The translations under genes were made by a program, and so were the position numbers. The notes below the pieces were generated by a model. It had not been told where the DNA came from. It saw only the letters and a list, made by a program, of their open reading frames with translations, and ran no database searches. Of a DNA stretch of 64,000 bases, positions 27,684 through 36,259 are shown in pieces. Numbering within the stretch: position 1 is the stretch's first letter; each line of letters opens with the position of its first letter. The stretch covers positions 4,092,001 to 4,156,000 of the forward strand of contig NZ_CP016172.1 in assembly GCF_001676725.1 (NCBI RefSeq). Direction: 5' to 3'. The stretch is from Bordetella flabilis. GTDB lineage: Bacteria; Pseudomonadota; Gammaproteobacteria; Burkholderiales; Burkholderiaceae_B.

Positions 27684-27702
27684 AATGAGATGAATTCTCA
27701 TT
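27684..27702 (-). promoter_or_regulatory. Candidate Fur box (distal)
   Basis: On the minus strand this reads AATGAGAATTCATCTCATT, with perfect 7-bp arms AATGAGA/TCTCATT. It matches AATGAGAATNATTCTCATT at 16 of 18 fixed positions. It lies in the AT-rich stretch upstream of the DUF2325 gene; the remaining sequence to 27838 is GC-rich and shows no gene. Confidence 0.7.
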
Positions 27703-27838
27703 TAATTTTGCTATGAGCCACGGTCGTGGCATAGCGGCGGGGACGCCGCTTCCTGCTCTTGCTTCCTGCTGTTGCTTCCCTTCCCTGCTCTTGCCCATGG
27801 CGGCCGCGGCGCCATCGCGCCCGCCGCTTTTTTACGCA

Positions 27839-27859
27839 GCGCCGGGACGGCCCCGGCGC
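27839..27859 (-). terminator. Stem-loop just after cysB
   Basis: Perfect 8-bp GC stem GCGCCGGG/CCCGGCGC with a five-base loop, starting 4 bases after the cysB stop in the direction of transcription. No T-tract follows on that strand, so it may be a stabilising 3' hairpin rather than an intrinsic terminator. Confidence 0.45.
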
Positions 27860-27863
27860 CCCA

Positions 27864-28808
27864 CTACGCCTTCACGCCCTGCACGGCGTCGTTCACCACC
27901 TGCCGCGTGAGGGCCGGCGTCAGCATTTCGATGAAGGTGTAGACGTAGTCGCGCAGGAAAACGCCGGCCTTGATCCCTACCCGGGTCGTGTGGGTGCCGA
28001 ATAGATGTCCCACGGGCAATCCTACCAGGCCGGTATCGCGACGCGGATCGTAGGCCACGCCGGCGATGATGCCGATGCCCAGGCCCACGTCGACATAGGT
28101 CTTGATCACGTCCGCATCGATGGCCTCCAGCACGATGTCCGGATGCACGTTGTGCGAGGCGAAGACCTCGTCGATGGCCGTCCGGCCAGTGAAGGCGCGG
28201 TCGTAGGTGACCAGGGGATAGGCGGCCAGTTGCGCCAAGGTCAGGCGCTTGGCTTCGCTGGAGGTAAGTTCGGCCAGCGGATGGTCGGGACGCACCACCA
28301 CCGTGTGTTCCCAGGTATAGCAGGGCAGCGTGGCCAGCCCCGGCGTCAGCGCCAGCGACTCCGTCGCGATCGCCAGGTCGGCCTGTTCATGCAGGACCAT
28401 TTCAGCCAGTTGCGCCGGGCTGCCCTCGGCCAGCGACAAATGGACCTTGGGAAACTGCCGGCGGAACGCCGGGATGACGCGCGGCAACAGGTAGCGCGCC
28501 TGGGTGTGGGTGCAGGCAATGACCAGTCCACCCTCGTCCCGCCGGGCGAACTCGTCGCTGACTTTCTTCAGGTTGTCCACCTCCCGCATGATGCGGTCTA
28601 TCACTTGCGATACCGCCAGGCCCGGCTTCGTCAGGCCCTTGATGCGCTTGCCGTGGCGTTCGAAAATCTTGACGCCCAGTTCATCCTCGAATTCGATGAT
28701 GGCCTTGGACACGCCGGGCTGCGAGGTGTACAGCATGCGCGCCGCCTCGGTCAGGTTGAAGTCCCGGCGTATGGTTTCGCGCACGAAACGGAACTGTTGC
28801 AGATTCAT
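27864..28808 (-). CDS. cysB: LysR-type regulator CysB
   Basis: A 314-residue LysR-family activator of sulfate assimilation and cysteine synthesis. The N-terminal winged helix is diagnostic of CysB/Cbl (MNLQQFRFVRETIRRDFNLTEAARMLYTSQPGVSKAIIEFEDELG). The effector domain starts near residue 92 (GLVIACTHTQARYLLPRVI) and carries the inducer-pocket TYDRAFTGR segment. It is alone on its strand between mmsA and the DUF2325 gene. A 108-base upstream region holds an 8-bp inverted repeat (28838-28869), a candidate autoregulatory site, and a 6-bp hairpin next to the start codon. Confidence 0.94.
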   Translation of the reverse strand: MNLQQFRFVRETIRRDFNLTEAARMLYTSQPGVSKAIIEFEDELGVKIFERHGKRIKGLTKPGLAVSQVIDRIMREVDNLKKVSDEFARRDEGGLVIACTHTQARYLLPRVIPAFRRQFPKVHLSLAEGSPAQLAEMVLHEQADLAIATESLALTPGLATLPCYTWEHTVVVRPDHPLAELTSSEAKRLTLAQLAAYPLVTYDRAFTGRTAIDEVFASHNVHPDIVLEAIDADVIKTYVDVGLGIGIIAGVAYDPRRDTGLVGLPVGHLFGTHTTRVGIKAGVFLRDYVYTFIEMLTPALTRQVVNDAVQGVKA

Positions 28809-28812
28809 GGAG

Positions 28813-28832
28813 AGGTCCTAGGGTGGGGACCT
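28813..28832 (-). promoter_or_regulatory. Start-proximal hairpin in the cysB leader
   Basis: On the minus strand AGGTCC and GGACCT (6 bp, 8-base loop) pair immediately before CTCC-ATG. The AGGA that could serve as ribosome-binding site lies within the right arm, so folding would compete with translation initiation. Confidence 0.4.
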
Positions 28833-28837
28833 AATTA

Positions 28838-28869
28838 TAAGTAATAAAGAAGGATATCTAAATTACTTA
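28838..28869. promoter_or_regulatory. Candidate CysB autoregulatory operator
   Basis: Inverted repeat TAAGTAAT (28838-28845) and ATTACTTA (28862-28869), perfect 8-bp arms with a 16-bp spacer, in an AT-rich island 30-61 bases upstream of the cysB start. Spacing and position fit LysR-type binding sites overlapping their own promoters. Confidence 0.5.
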
Positions 28870-28916
28870 ATCATCTATGCTTCTGCCCTACCGTACATGC
28901 GCGGGGACTATCGCGC

Positions 28917-30410
<1,494 letters not shown>

Positions 30411-30602
30411 GTCTCCTCCTTATGGGAATCGGCACGGATACCGTACGTGGATGTCCGGCCCCGCGCATCGTCGGCCAGTGTAGACGTGGAAGATGGCCGG
30501 GGCAACGGGGCGGCATGTGCGAGCTGGATGGACACTGCGGCACGCCACTGCACCCGGATCCATGTCGCTTCCCATCGGAACCGTCAAGGTCGGATGGGCG
30601 TA

Positions 30603-30631
30603 CGTGGCCCGGCGGCGTTGGCCGGGCCACG
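30603..30631 (-). terminator. Stem-loop downstream of lptF
   Basis: Perfect 11-bp stem CGTGGCCCGGC/GCCGGGCCACG with a seven-base loop, 25 bases after the lptF stop. There is no T-tract. It lies in the 245-base gap 30411-30655, where I see no gene. Confidence 0.45.
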
Positions 30632-30655
30632 GAGGTCACCCAGGGAACCTGCCGC

Positions 30656-31786
30656 TTACGCCGACACCGCCGCCGGCGGTTTGCCACCGCCCGACTTGGG
30701 CGCCTTGACCCGCAACCTGCGCAATAACAGCAAGACCGCGCAGGCCAGGACGACGGCGTGGATCAACCACCACCCCACGCCGAACGGAATGCGGCCATCG
30801 CCGATCCAGGCGCGGAACAGGTTGATCAGGTTCATGTACAGCAAGGCCACGAGGCCGGCGATCAGCAGGTCGCCGGAACGGCCCAGCCTAGGATTCACGG
30901 CGCCCAGCGGGATGGCCATGATCGCCAGGTTCAGGGCAGCGAGCGGCAAGGATATGCGCCACATCACCTGCGACCACGCATTCGTCGTGTTGTCTTCCAT
31001 CAGTTGCACCGTGCCGCGCGCCTTGCTGGAACGCTCGGCGGCGGCGCGCGCGTCGGCCGCGGGGTCGGTGGTGGACTTGCTTTCCAGCCGCACGCCATAT
31101 TGTCCGAAGTTGACCATGCGGAATTCCGCCGTTCCCGGCTTCAGGTCATAACGGTGGCCGGCGCTCAGCACCAGGAAGCGGTCGCCGTTGGGCTCCGTTT
31201 CCGTACGCGCGCTGGCGGCGGTCAACACGCTAAGCCATTCCGGATCGATGGCGCGCACGAAGACATGCCCCAGTTCGTCGCCCGGGTTGACCGGTTCTTC
31301 CGCGAAGAACACCCGCGCGCCATCCTGCGATTCGCCGAATTGTCCGGCCGTCACCTTGGACAGGTCGGATCGCTGTTCGAACCGCTCCCGGTATTCGCCG
31401 ATCTGCCGGTACGCCCAGGGCGACGCCACCAAAGTAAGCACCGCCACCAGAGCGGCCACCGGGATGGCCACGCGCATCACGGGCCGCAGCCAATCGGCCA
31501 GCGACAGGCCGCTGGCGAACCACACTACCATCTCGGATTCGCGGTAGTTGCGCGTGACCGTGGTCAACACCGCAATGAACAGGGCGACCGAAAGAATGGT
31601 CGGCAAGGCAGTGATCGTCGAAAACGCGGCCAGGCCCAGTACGACGTCGGGGCCGATCGAACCGCCGGCCGCCTCGCCCAGCAGCCGCACCAGCAGCACA
31701 CTGAGCCACACCACCAGCAGCGTGGAGAACACTACGCCGGCGTGACTCGTGATCTCGCTGACGACCGATCGTTTGAATAGAGACAT
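30656..31786 (-). CDS. lptF: LPS export ABC transporter permease LptF
   Basis: A 376-residue permease of the LptB2FGC complex that extracts LPS from the inner membrane. It has the YjgP/YjgQ layout: three N-terminal helices (GVVFSTLLVVWLSVLLVRLL onward), a periplasmic beta-jellyroll (about 125-265) and three C-terminal helices (ISLPLAALNLAIMAIPLGAVNPR onward). The start at 31786 (MSLFKRS) matches LptF N-termini. It is divergent from pepA, as in E. coli, but no lptG follows; the next gene on the strand is mmsA. The C-terminal KAPKSGGGKPPAAVSA tail is extra. Confidence 0.9.
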   Translation of the reverse strand: MSLFKRSVVSEITSHAGVVFSTLLVVWLSVLLVRLLGEAAGGSIGPDVVLGLAAFSTITALPTILSVALFIAVLTTVTRNYRESEMVVWFASGLSLADWLRPVMRVAIPVAALVAVLTLVASPWAYRQIGEYRERFEQRSDLSKVTAGQFGESQDGARVFFAEEPVNPGDELGHVFVRAIDPEWLSVLTAASARTETEPNGDRFLVLSAGHRYDLKPGTAEFRMVNFGQYGVRLESKSTTDPAADARAAAERSSKARGTVQLMEDNTTNAWSQVMWRISLPLAALNLAIMAIPLGAVNPRLGRSGDLLIAGLVALLYMNLINLFRAWIGDGRIPFGVGWWLIHAVVLACAVLLLLRRLRVKAPKSGGGKPPAAVSA

Positions 31787-31827
31787 GGGAAAATATGCGG
31801 GATAATCGACCGCATTCGTCGATCGCA

Positions 31828-31887
31828 CCTATCGACGCGCCTGTCGACGCGGCGGTCGAAACGACTATCGAAGCACTTATCGACGCA
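31828..31887. repeat. Five degenerate 12-bp tandem repeats
   Basis: Units at 31828, 31840, 31852, 31864 and 31876 read CCTATCGACGCG, CCTGTCGACGCG, GCGGTCGAAACG, ACTATCGAAGCA and CTTATCGACGCA. They fill about half of the 117-base divergent region between lptF and pepA, ending 16 bases before the pepA start. Confidence 0.8.
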
Positions 31888-31903
31888 CACGGGAACGCCT
31901 TCA

Positions 31904-33415
31904 ATGTCAATGGAATTTAGCACACACAGCACCGCATCCCTGCATCAGGTGAAGACCGCCGCGCTGGCGGTGGGTGTATTTGCCGAAGGCGTGCTGACGC
32001 CCGCGGCCGATCTGATCGACCGGGCCAGCAACGGCGCGTTGCGCACGGTCGTCAAGACGGAATTCCGTGCGCGCCCCGGCACCACGCTGGTACTGCGGTC
32101 CTTGCCCGGCGTGGCGGCCCAGCGTGTCGTCCTGGTCGGACTGGGCAAGCAGGAAGAATACAGCGCCCGCGTGCATTCGAACGCGGAGCAGGCCTTTGCG
32201 GCTTATTGCGTCTCGGCCCAGTTGACGGAGGGCGCCTCGACGCTGGCGTCGATCCCCATCGAAGGAAGCACGATACGCGCGCGTACCCGCCTGGCTGCAG
32301 TGGCGGCCGGCCACGCCACCTACCATTACGACGCCAGCCTGGGCAAACCGGACCGCGATGCCCGTCCCAAGCTGAAGAAAATCGTCCATTGCATCGAACG
32401 GTCGGATGCCACCCAGGCACAGGCCGGGCTGCGCGAAGGCAACGCCATCGCCAACGGCATGGAATTGGCGCGCACGCTGGGGAACATGCCCGGCAACCTC
32501 TGCACCCCCACCTACCTCGGCGAAACCGCGAAGAAGCTGGAACGCGCGTACAAGAGCGTGAAGGTCCAGGTCATGGACCGCAAGCAGATCGAGGCGCTCG
32601 GCATGGGCTCCTTCCTGTCGGTGGCGCGAGGCTCGCAGGAAGCCCCCCGCTTCATCGTCCTGCGCCACAGCGCGAAGCCGGCGAAAAAACCCGCCAAGGA
32701 AGCCGACGGTCCCGTCGTGCTGGTCGGCAAGGGCATCACCTTCGATTCGGGCGGCATCTCCATCAAGCCCGCCGCGACCATGGACGAGATGAAGTTCGAT
32801 ATGTGCGGCGCCGCCAGTGTGCTGGGCACCTTCCGCGCCCTGGCCGAACTGGAATTGCCCATGGACGTCGTCGGCCTGATCCCCAGCTGCGAAAACATGC
32901 CTAGCGGAACGGCCAACAAGCCCGGCGACGTGGTGACCAGCATGTCGGGCCAGACCATCGAAATCCTCAACACCGACGCCGAGGGCCGCCTGATCCTGTG
33001 CGACGCGCTGACCTACGCCGAACGCTTCAAGCCTTCGGCGGTCGTGGATATCGCCACCCTGACCGGCGCCTGCGTGGTCGCGCTGGGCAATGTCAACAGC
33101 GGCTTGTTCTCCAAGGACGATGCCCTGGCCGACGCCTTGCTGAAAGCGGGACGCGAGTCGCTGGACACCGCCTGGCGCATGCCGCTGGACGACGCCTATC
33201 AGGAACAATTGAAGTCCAACTTCGCCGATATGGCCAATATCGGCGGACCGCCGGCCGGCGCCGTGACGGCGGCCTGCTTCCTGTCGCGCTTTGCCAAGGC
33301 CTACCGGTGGGCGCACCTGGATATCGCCGGCACGGCATGGCGCGGCGGCAAGGAGAAGGGTTCGACCGGGCGGCCGGTGCCGATGCTGATGCAGTTCCTG
33401 CTGAATCAGCTCTGA
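31904..33415 (+). CDS. pepA: Leucyl aminopeptidase PepA
   Basis: A 503-residue M17 aminopeptidase that removes N-terminal residues from peptides, normally as a two-zinc or manganese hexamer. Metal and catalytic residues match the family: Lys276 and Asp281 in GKGITFDSGG, Asp299, and Asp358/Glu360 with Arg362 in NTDAEGRL. The N-terminal third is the variable domain that in E. coli PepA also binds DNA in XerCD recombination and carAB control. An ATG at 31904 and another at 31910 are both possible. It is divergent from lptF and precedes holC, the same order as in E. coli. Confidence 0.94.
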   Translation: MSMEFSTHSTASLHQVKTAALAVGVFAEGVLTPAADLIDRASNGALRTVVKTEFRARPGTTLVLRSLPGVAAQRVVLVGLGKQEEYSARVHSNAEQAFAAYCVSAQLTEGASTLASIPIEGSTIRARTRLAAVAAGHATYHYDASLGKPDRDARPKLKKIVHCIERSDATQAQAGLREGNAIANGMELARTLGNMPGNLCTPTYLGETAKKLERAYKSVKVQVMDRKQIEALGMGSFLSVARGSQEAPRFIVLRHSAKPAKKPAKEADGPVVLVGKGITFDSGGISIKPAATMDEMKFDMCGAASVLGTFRALAELELPMDVVGLIPSCENMPSGTANKPGDVVTSMSGQTIEILNTDAEGRLILCDALTYAERFKPSAVVDIATLTGACVVALGNVNSGLFSKDDALADALLKAGRESLDTAWRMPLDDAYQEQLKSNFADMANIGGPPAGAVTAACFLSRFAKAYRWAHLDIAGTAWRGGKEKGSTGRPVPMLMQFLLNQL

Positions 33416-33444
33416 GCCCGCGCAACATCGGAGACCCTGGCGGC

Positions 33445-33909
33445 ATGGCCCGTATCGACTTCGCCTTCGGCGCCCCGGACCGGTTGCGCACGGCCTGCCA
33501 GGTAGCGCGCAAGCAATACCTGGCCGGGCAGCCACTGGTGGTGTATTGCACCGATCCCGTGCGGCTCAACGCCTTCGACCGCATGCTCTGGGCCTTCGAC
33601 GACATCTCCTTCGTGCCGCATGTCCTGGCCACGGACCCGCTGGCGCCGGAAACGCCGGTCGTCCTGACCGCCGCGGATCCCGCGCCACTGGCGGACCGGG
33701 CGCCATCGGCCACGGCCGGGCGCCCGCCCGCCTGGCTGCTGAACCTCGACGATGCCTGTCCGCCCAATTACCAGGCCTTCGCGCGCATACTGGAGATCGT
33801 CTCCGCCGACGGCGACGACCGCCAGCCGGCCCGCCAGCGCTGGCGCGATTACCAGGCGCAGGGAGAAACGCCCCACAGCCACGCGATTGGCGCCAAGCCC
33901 GCAGACTGA
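33445..33909 (+). CDS. holC: DNA polymerase III subunit chi
   Basis: A 154-residue chi subunit that joins the clamp-loader psi subunit to single-stranded-DNA-binding protein. The N-terminus ARIDFAFGAPDRLRTACQVARKQYLAGQPLVVYCTDPVRLNAFDRMLW and the LLNLDDACP motif are typical. The start at 33445 follows GGAGACCCTGGCGGC and is 29 bases after pepA. The C-terminal part (DGDDRQPARQRWRDYQAQG) matches the final family helix. A central DPAPLADRAPSATAGRPP insert is low-complexity. Confidence 0.9.
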   Translation: MARIDFAFGAPDRLRTACQVARKQYLAGQPLVVYCTDPVRLNAFDRMLWAFDDISFVPHVLATDPLAPETPVVLTAADPAPLADRAPSATAGRPPAWLLNLDDACPPNYQAFARILEIVSADGDDRQPARQRWRDYQAQGETPHSHAIGAKPAD

Positions 33910-33939
33910 CGCGCCGCCCACGCGGCCCAAGGAGCCAAT

Positions 33940-34227
33940 ATGGAATATCGAGAATCCGATCCGGGCATTCCGACGCTTACCCACCGGGCGGACAACCTGA
34001 ATGAACCGCCGGTCCTGACCGATGTCGTGGCGCCTGCCGCCGGGACGCCGGCGACGGCCAACGCGGGGCTGCCGCCCGATCCCGTTCTGCGCGCCGCCCT
34101 GCAGGCCGAACTGGAACATACCGTGCAGCAGGCGCTGGATCAGGCCATGGCGCACGTGCGGCAGACGCTGGAGGCCGAGCTTCCCGCGCTGGTCGAACGC
34201 GTGGTGACACGACTGCGCCCGGGCTGA
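33940..34227 (+). CDS. DUF2486-like small protein
   Basis: A 95-residue acidic protein. Two short conserved-looking motifs, IPTLTHR and PPVLTDVVAP, are followed by a disordered Ala/Pro/Thr segment and a C-terminal amphipathic helix (LRAALQAELEHTVQQALDQAMAHVRQTLEAELPALVERVVTRL). The IPxLTxxV motif and length suggest the DUF2486 family known from Burkholderia and relatives. It lies 30 bases after holC with a GGAG ribosome site and may be the last gene of the pepA-holC operon. Function is unknown. The 217 bases that follow hold the promoter and leader of the next gene. Confidence 0.7.
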   Translation: MEYRESDPGIPTLTHRADNLNEPPVLTDVVAPAAGTPATANAGLPPDPVLRAALQAELEHTVQQALDQAMAHVRQTLEAELPALVERVVTRLRPG

Positions 34228-34444
34228 GTCCGCCCCTTTTATTCACAGTGTGCATGGCTTATCCGGCGCCCTGGGCCTCATAATAGGAGCGGGAATTGCG
34301 GGCGGCGTCCGCTCCGCCTATCCCGGCAGTCCGGAGCGGGCTTCAATCTTTATTGATCCGGTTTAATATTCAGGGAACTGTCAGGCTCACTTTGCGTCCA
34401 AGCACCGTGGCCTTCCCTTATGGCCCCTTTCAGGAGCTCGAAAC

Positions 34445-35158
34445 ATGAACGATTATCGTCCTTCCCCCTTCAACCGCGCGGGCGCTTACGCCGGCGCGCC
34501 GGGCGAAGTGGTCCGGAATCGCGTCCTGCGCAATACCTACTGGCTGCTCGCCCTGTCGCTCATCCCCACGGTCCTGGGCGCGGCTGTCGGCCTGTACACC
34601 GGCATCAACCGCGTCATGGGCGCCAGCCCGGGCATGTCGGCCATCGTCTTCCTGCTGGGTGCTTTCGGCCTGATGTTCGCCATCGAGCGGAACAAGGAAT
34701 CCAGCCTGGGCGTGGTACTGCTGCTGGCCTTCACCTTCTTCATGGGGCTGATGCTGTCGCGCCTGCTGGGCTTCGTCATGGGGCTGGGCAATGGCTCGCA
34801 GCTCATCATGATTGCCTTTGGCGGCACGGCGGTGGTTTTCGGCGCGATGGCGACAATGGCCACGACGATAAAGCGCGACCTGTCCAACATGCAGAAGTGG
34901 CTGTTCACCGGCGCCATCGTCATCCTGGTCGCCGCGCTGGCCAACATCTTCCTGCAGTTGCCCGCCCTGATGCTGACCATCTCCGTGCTGGCCATCGTCA
35001 TTTTTTCGGCCTTCATGCTGGTGGACCTGCAGCGCGTGGTCAACGGCGGTGAAACGAACTACGTTTCCGCCACCCTGGCCATCTACCTGGACGTCTACAA
35101 CGTGTTCTCGAACCTGCTGATGCTGCTCAGCGTGTTCAGCGGCGGCAACCGGAACTAG
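34445..35158 (+). CDS. BAX inhibitor-1/YccA family membrane protein
   Basis: A 237-residue inner-membrane protein with seven predicted helices, from TYWLLALSLIPTVLGAAVGLY to VFSNLLMLLSVF. The family patterns AFTFFMGLMLSRLL and IYLDVYNVFSNLLMLLS are clear. E. coli YccA modulates FtsH proteolysis, and other BI-1 proteins leak calcium or protons in a pH-dependent way; which applies here is unknown. AGGAG lies 8 bases before the ATG. A terminator follows at 35224-35259, so the gene is probably monocistronic, with a promoter in the AT-richer stretch 34340-34375. Confidence 0.9.
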   Translation: MNDYRPSPFNRAGAYAGAPGEVVRNRVLRNTYWLLALSLIPTVLGAAVGLYTGINRVMGASPGMSAIVFLLGAFGLMFAIERNKESSLGVVLLLAFTFFMGLMLSRLLGFVMGLGNGSQLIMIAFGGTAVVFGAMATMATTIKRDLSNMQKWLFTGAIVILVAALANIFLQLPALMLTISVLAIVIFSAFMLVDLQRVVNGGETNYVSATLAIYLDVYNVFSNLLMLLSVFSGGNRN

Positions 35159-35223
35159 GGGCACGAACGGCCGCAGGAAAGGACACCAGCCGAGCCGGGA
35201 GCGCGTCTCCCGGCCACCGTTCC

Positions 35224-35259
35224 GGGGCTTGCGATTCCAGCGATTCGCAAGCCCCTTTT
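35224..35259 (+). terminator. Rho-independent terminator after the BI-1 gene
   Basis: Perfect 11-bp stem GGGGCTTGCGA/TCGCAAGCCCC (35224-35234 and 35245-35255) with a ten-base loop and TTTT directly after, then CCTTT. Confidence 0.92.
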
Positions 35260-35277
35260 CCTTTGGGGGATTCGCCG

Positions 35278-36198
35278 ATGCCCAGCCGACGACGCTTTCT
35301 GCAGTATGCCCCGCTAGCCGCACTGACGCCCGCCTGGATGCTGGATCCCGCGCACGCCGCGCAGGGTCCCATGCACCGGCGCCCCATCCCGGGCAGCGGG
35401 GATACCTTGCCCGTGGTTGGACTGGGCACGGCGGATACCTTCGATGTCTCGCCGAAGGATGCCGCCGCGCTCGCGCCCCTGCACGAAGTCCTGCAAAACC
35501 TGTTGGCGTCGGCCGGGAAGAACGCGGTCATCGATACCGCGCCCAGCTACGGCGAAGCCGAAGCCGTTACCGGCGAGCTGCTGGCCCGGGCCCGGGCCCG
35601 CGACGGCGTGTTCCTGGCAAGCAAGATCGGCACGACGGGGCGCGATGCCGGGATGCGGCAGGTCCGCAACTCGCTGGCCCTGCTGCGCACGCCCAGGCTC
35701 GACCTGATCCAGGTACACAACCTGGTGGACACGGCTACGCAACTGGCCCTTCTGCGCGAGCTCAAGCAGGAGGGCCTGACCCGCTATATCGGGATCACGC
35801 ACTACACCGCGTCCGCGCATGAAGAGCTGACTGCCCTGGTCGAGCGCGAGAAGCTGGATTTCGTCCAGATCAACCTGTCCGTCACGGCCCGCGGTGCGGA
35901 AAAGCGGCTGTTGCCCGCCTGCCAGGCGCACGGCGTGGCGGTACTCATCAACCGCCCTTTCCAGGATGGATCGCTGTTTCGCCAGGTCAGGGGCAAGCCG
36001 CTGCCGGAATGGGCGTCCGAGCTCGATTGCGGCTCATGGGCCCAGATCTTCCTGAAGTTCATCATCGGCCACCCCGCCGTCACCGCAGTGATTCCGGCCA
36101 CGTCCAAGCCGCGCAACATGGCGGACAATCTGCTGGCGGGCTACGGGCGCCTTCCCGACGCCGCCATGCGCGAGCGTATTGCCGCCCTGTTCGCCTGA
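35278..36198 (+). CDS. Aldo/keto reductase with Tat signal peptide
   Basis: A 306-residue aldo/keto reductase preceded by a twin-arginine signal (PSRRRFLQYAPLAALTPAWML, cleavage near AHAAQ). The catalytic tetrad is complete: Asp86 and Tyr91 in IDTAPSYGEA, Lys116 in FLASKIGTT and His147 in DLIQVHNLVD. Export across the inner membrane is therefore predicted, which is odd for an enzyme family that normally uses cytoplasmic NADPH, although Tat-exported members exist. The start at 35278 puts the arginines at positions 4-6; a TTG further upstream is less likely. The substrate is unknown. Confidence 0.87.
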   Translation: MPSRRRFLQYAPLAALTPAWMLDPAHAAQGPMHRRPIPGSGDTLPVVGLGTADTFDVSPKDAAALAPLHEVLQNLLASAGKNAVIDTAPSYGEAEAVTGELLARARARDGVFLASKIGTTGRDAGMRQVRNSLALLRTPRLDLIQVHNLVDTATQLALLRELKQEGLTRYIGITHYTASAHEELTALVEREKLDFVQINLSVTARGAEKRLLPACQAHGVAVLINRPFQDGSLFRQVRGKPLPEWASELDCGSWAQIFLKFIIGHPAVTAVIPATSKPRNMADNLLAGYGRLPDAAMRERIAALFA

Positions 36199-36259
36199 AC
36201 GGGCGGTGGACGCCCCGCCCCGTCCACCGCTCCCATCCCCTCGCGACATCGAACAGGCC

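Noticed and set aside
27713..28004. Short plus-strand frames near the end of cysB.
   Set aside because: No start signal, low complexity, and overlap with cysB, which is certain.
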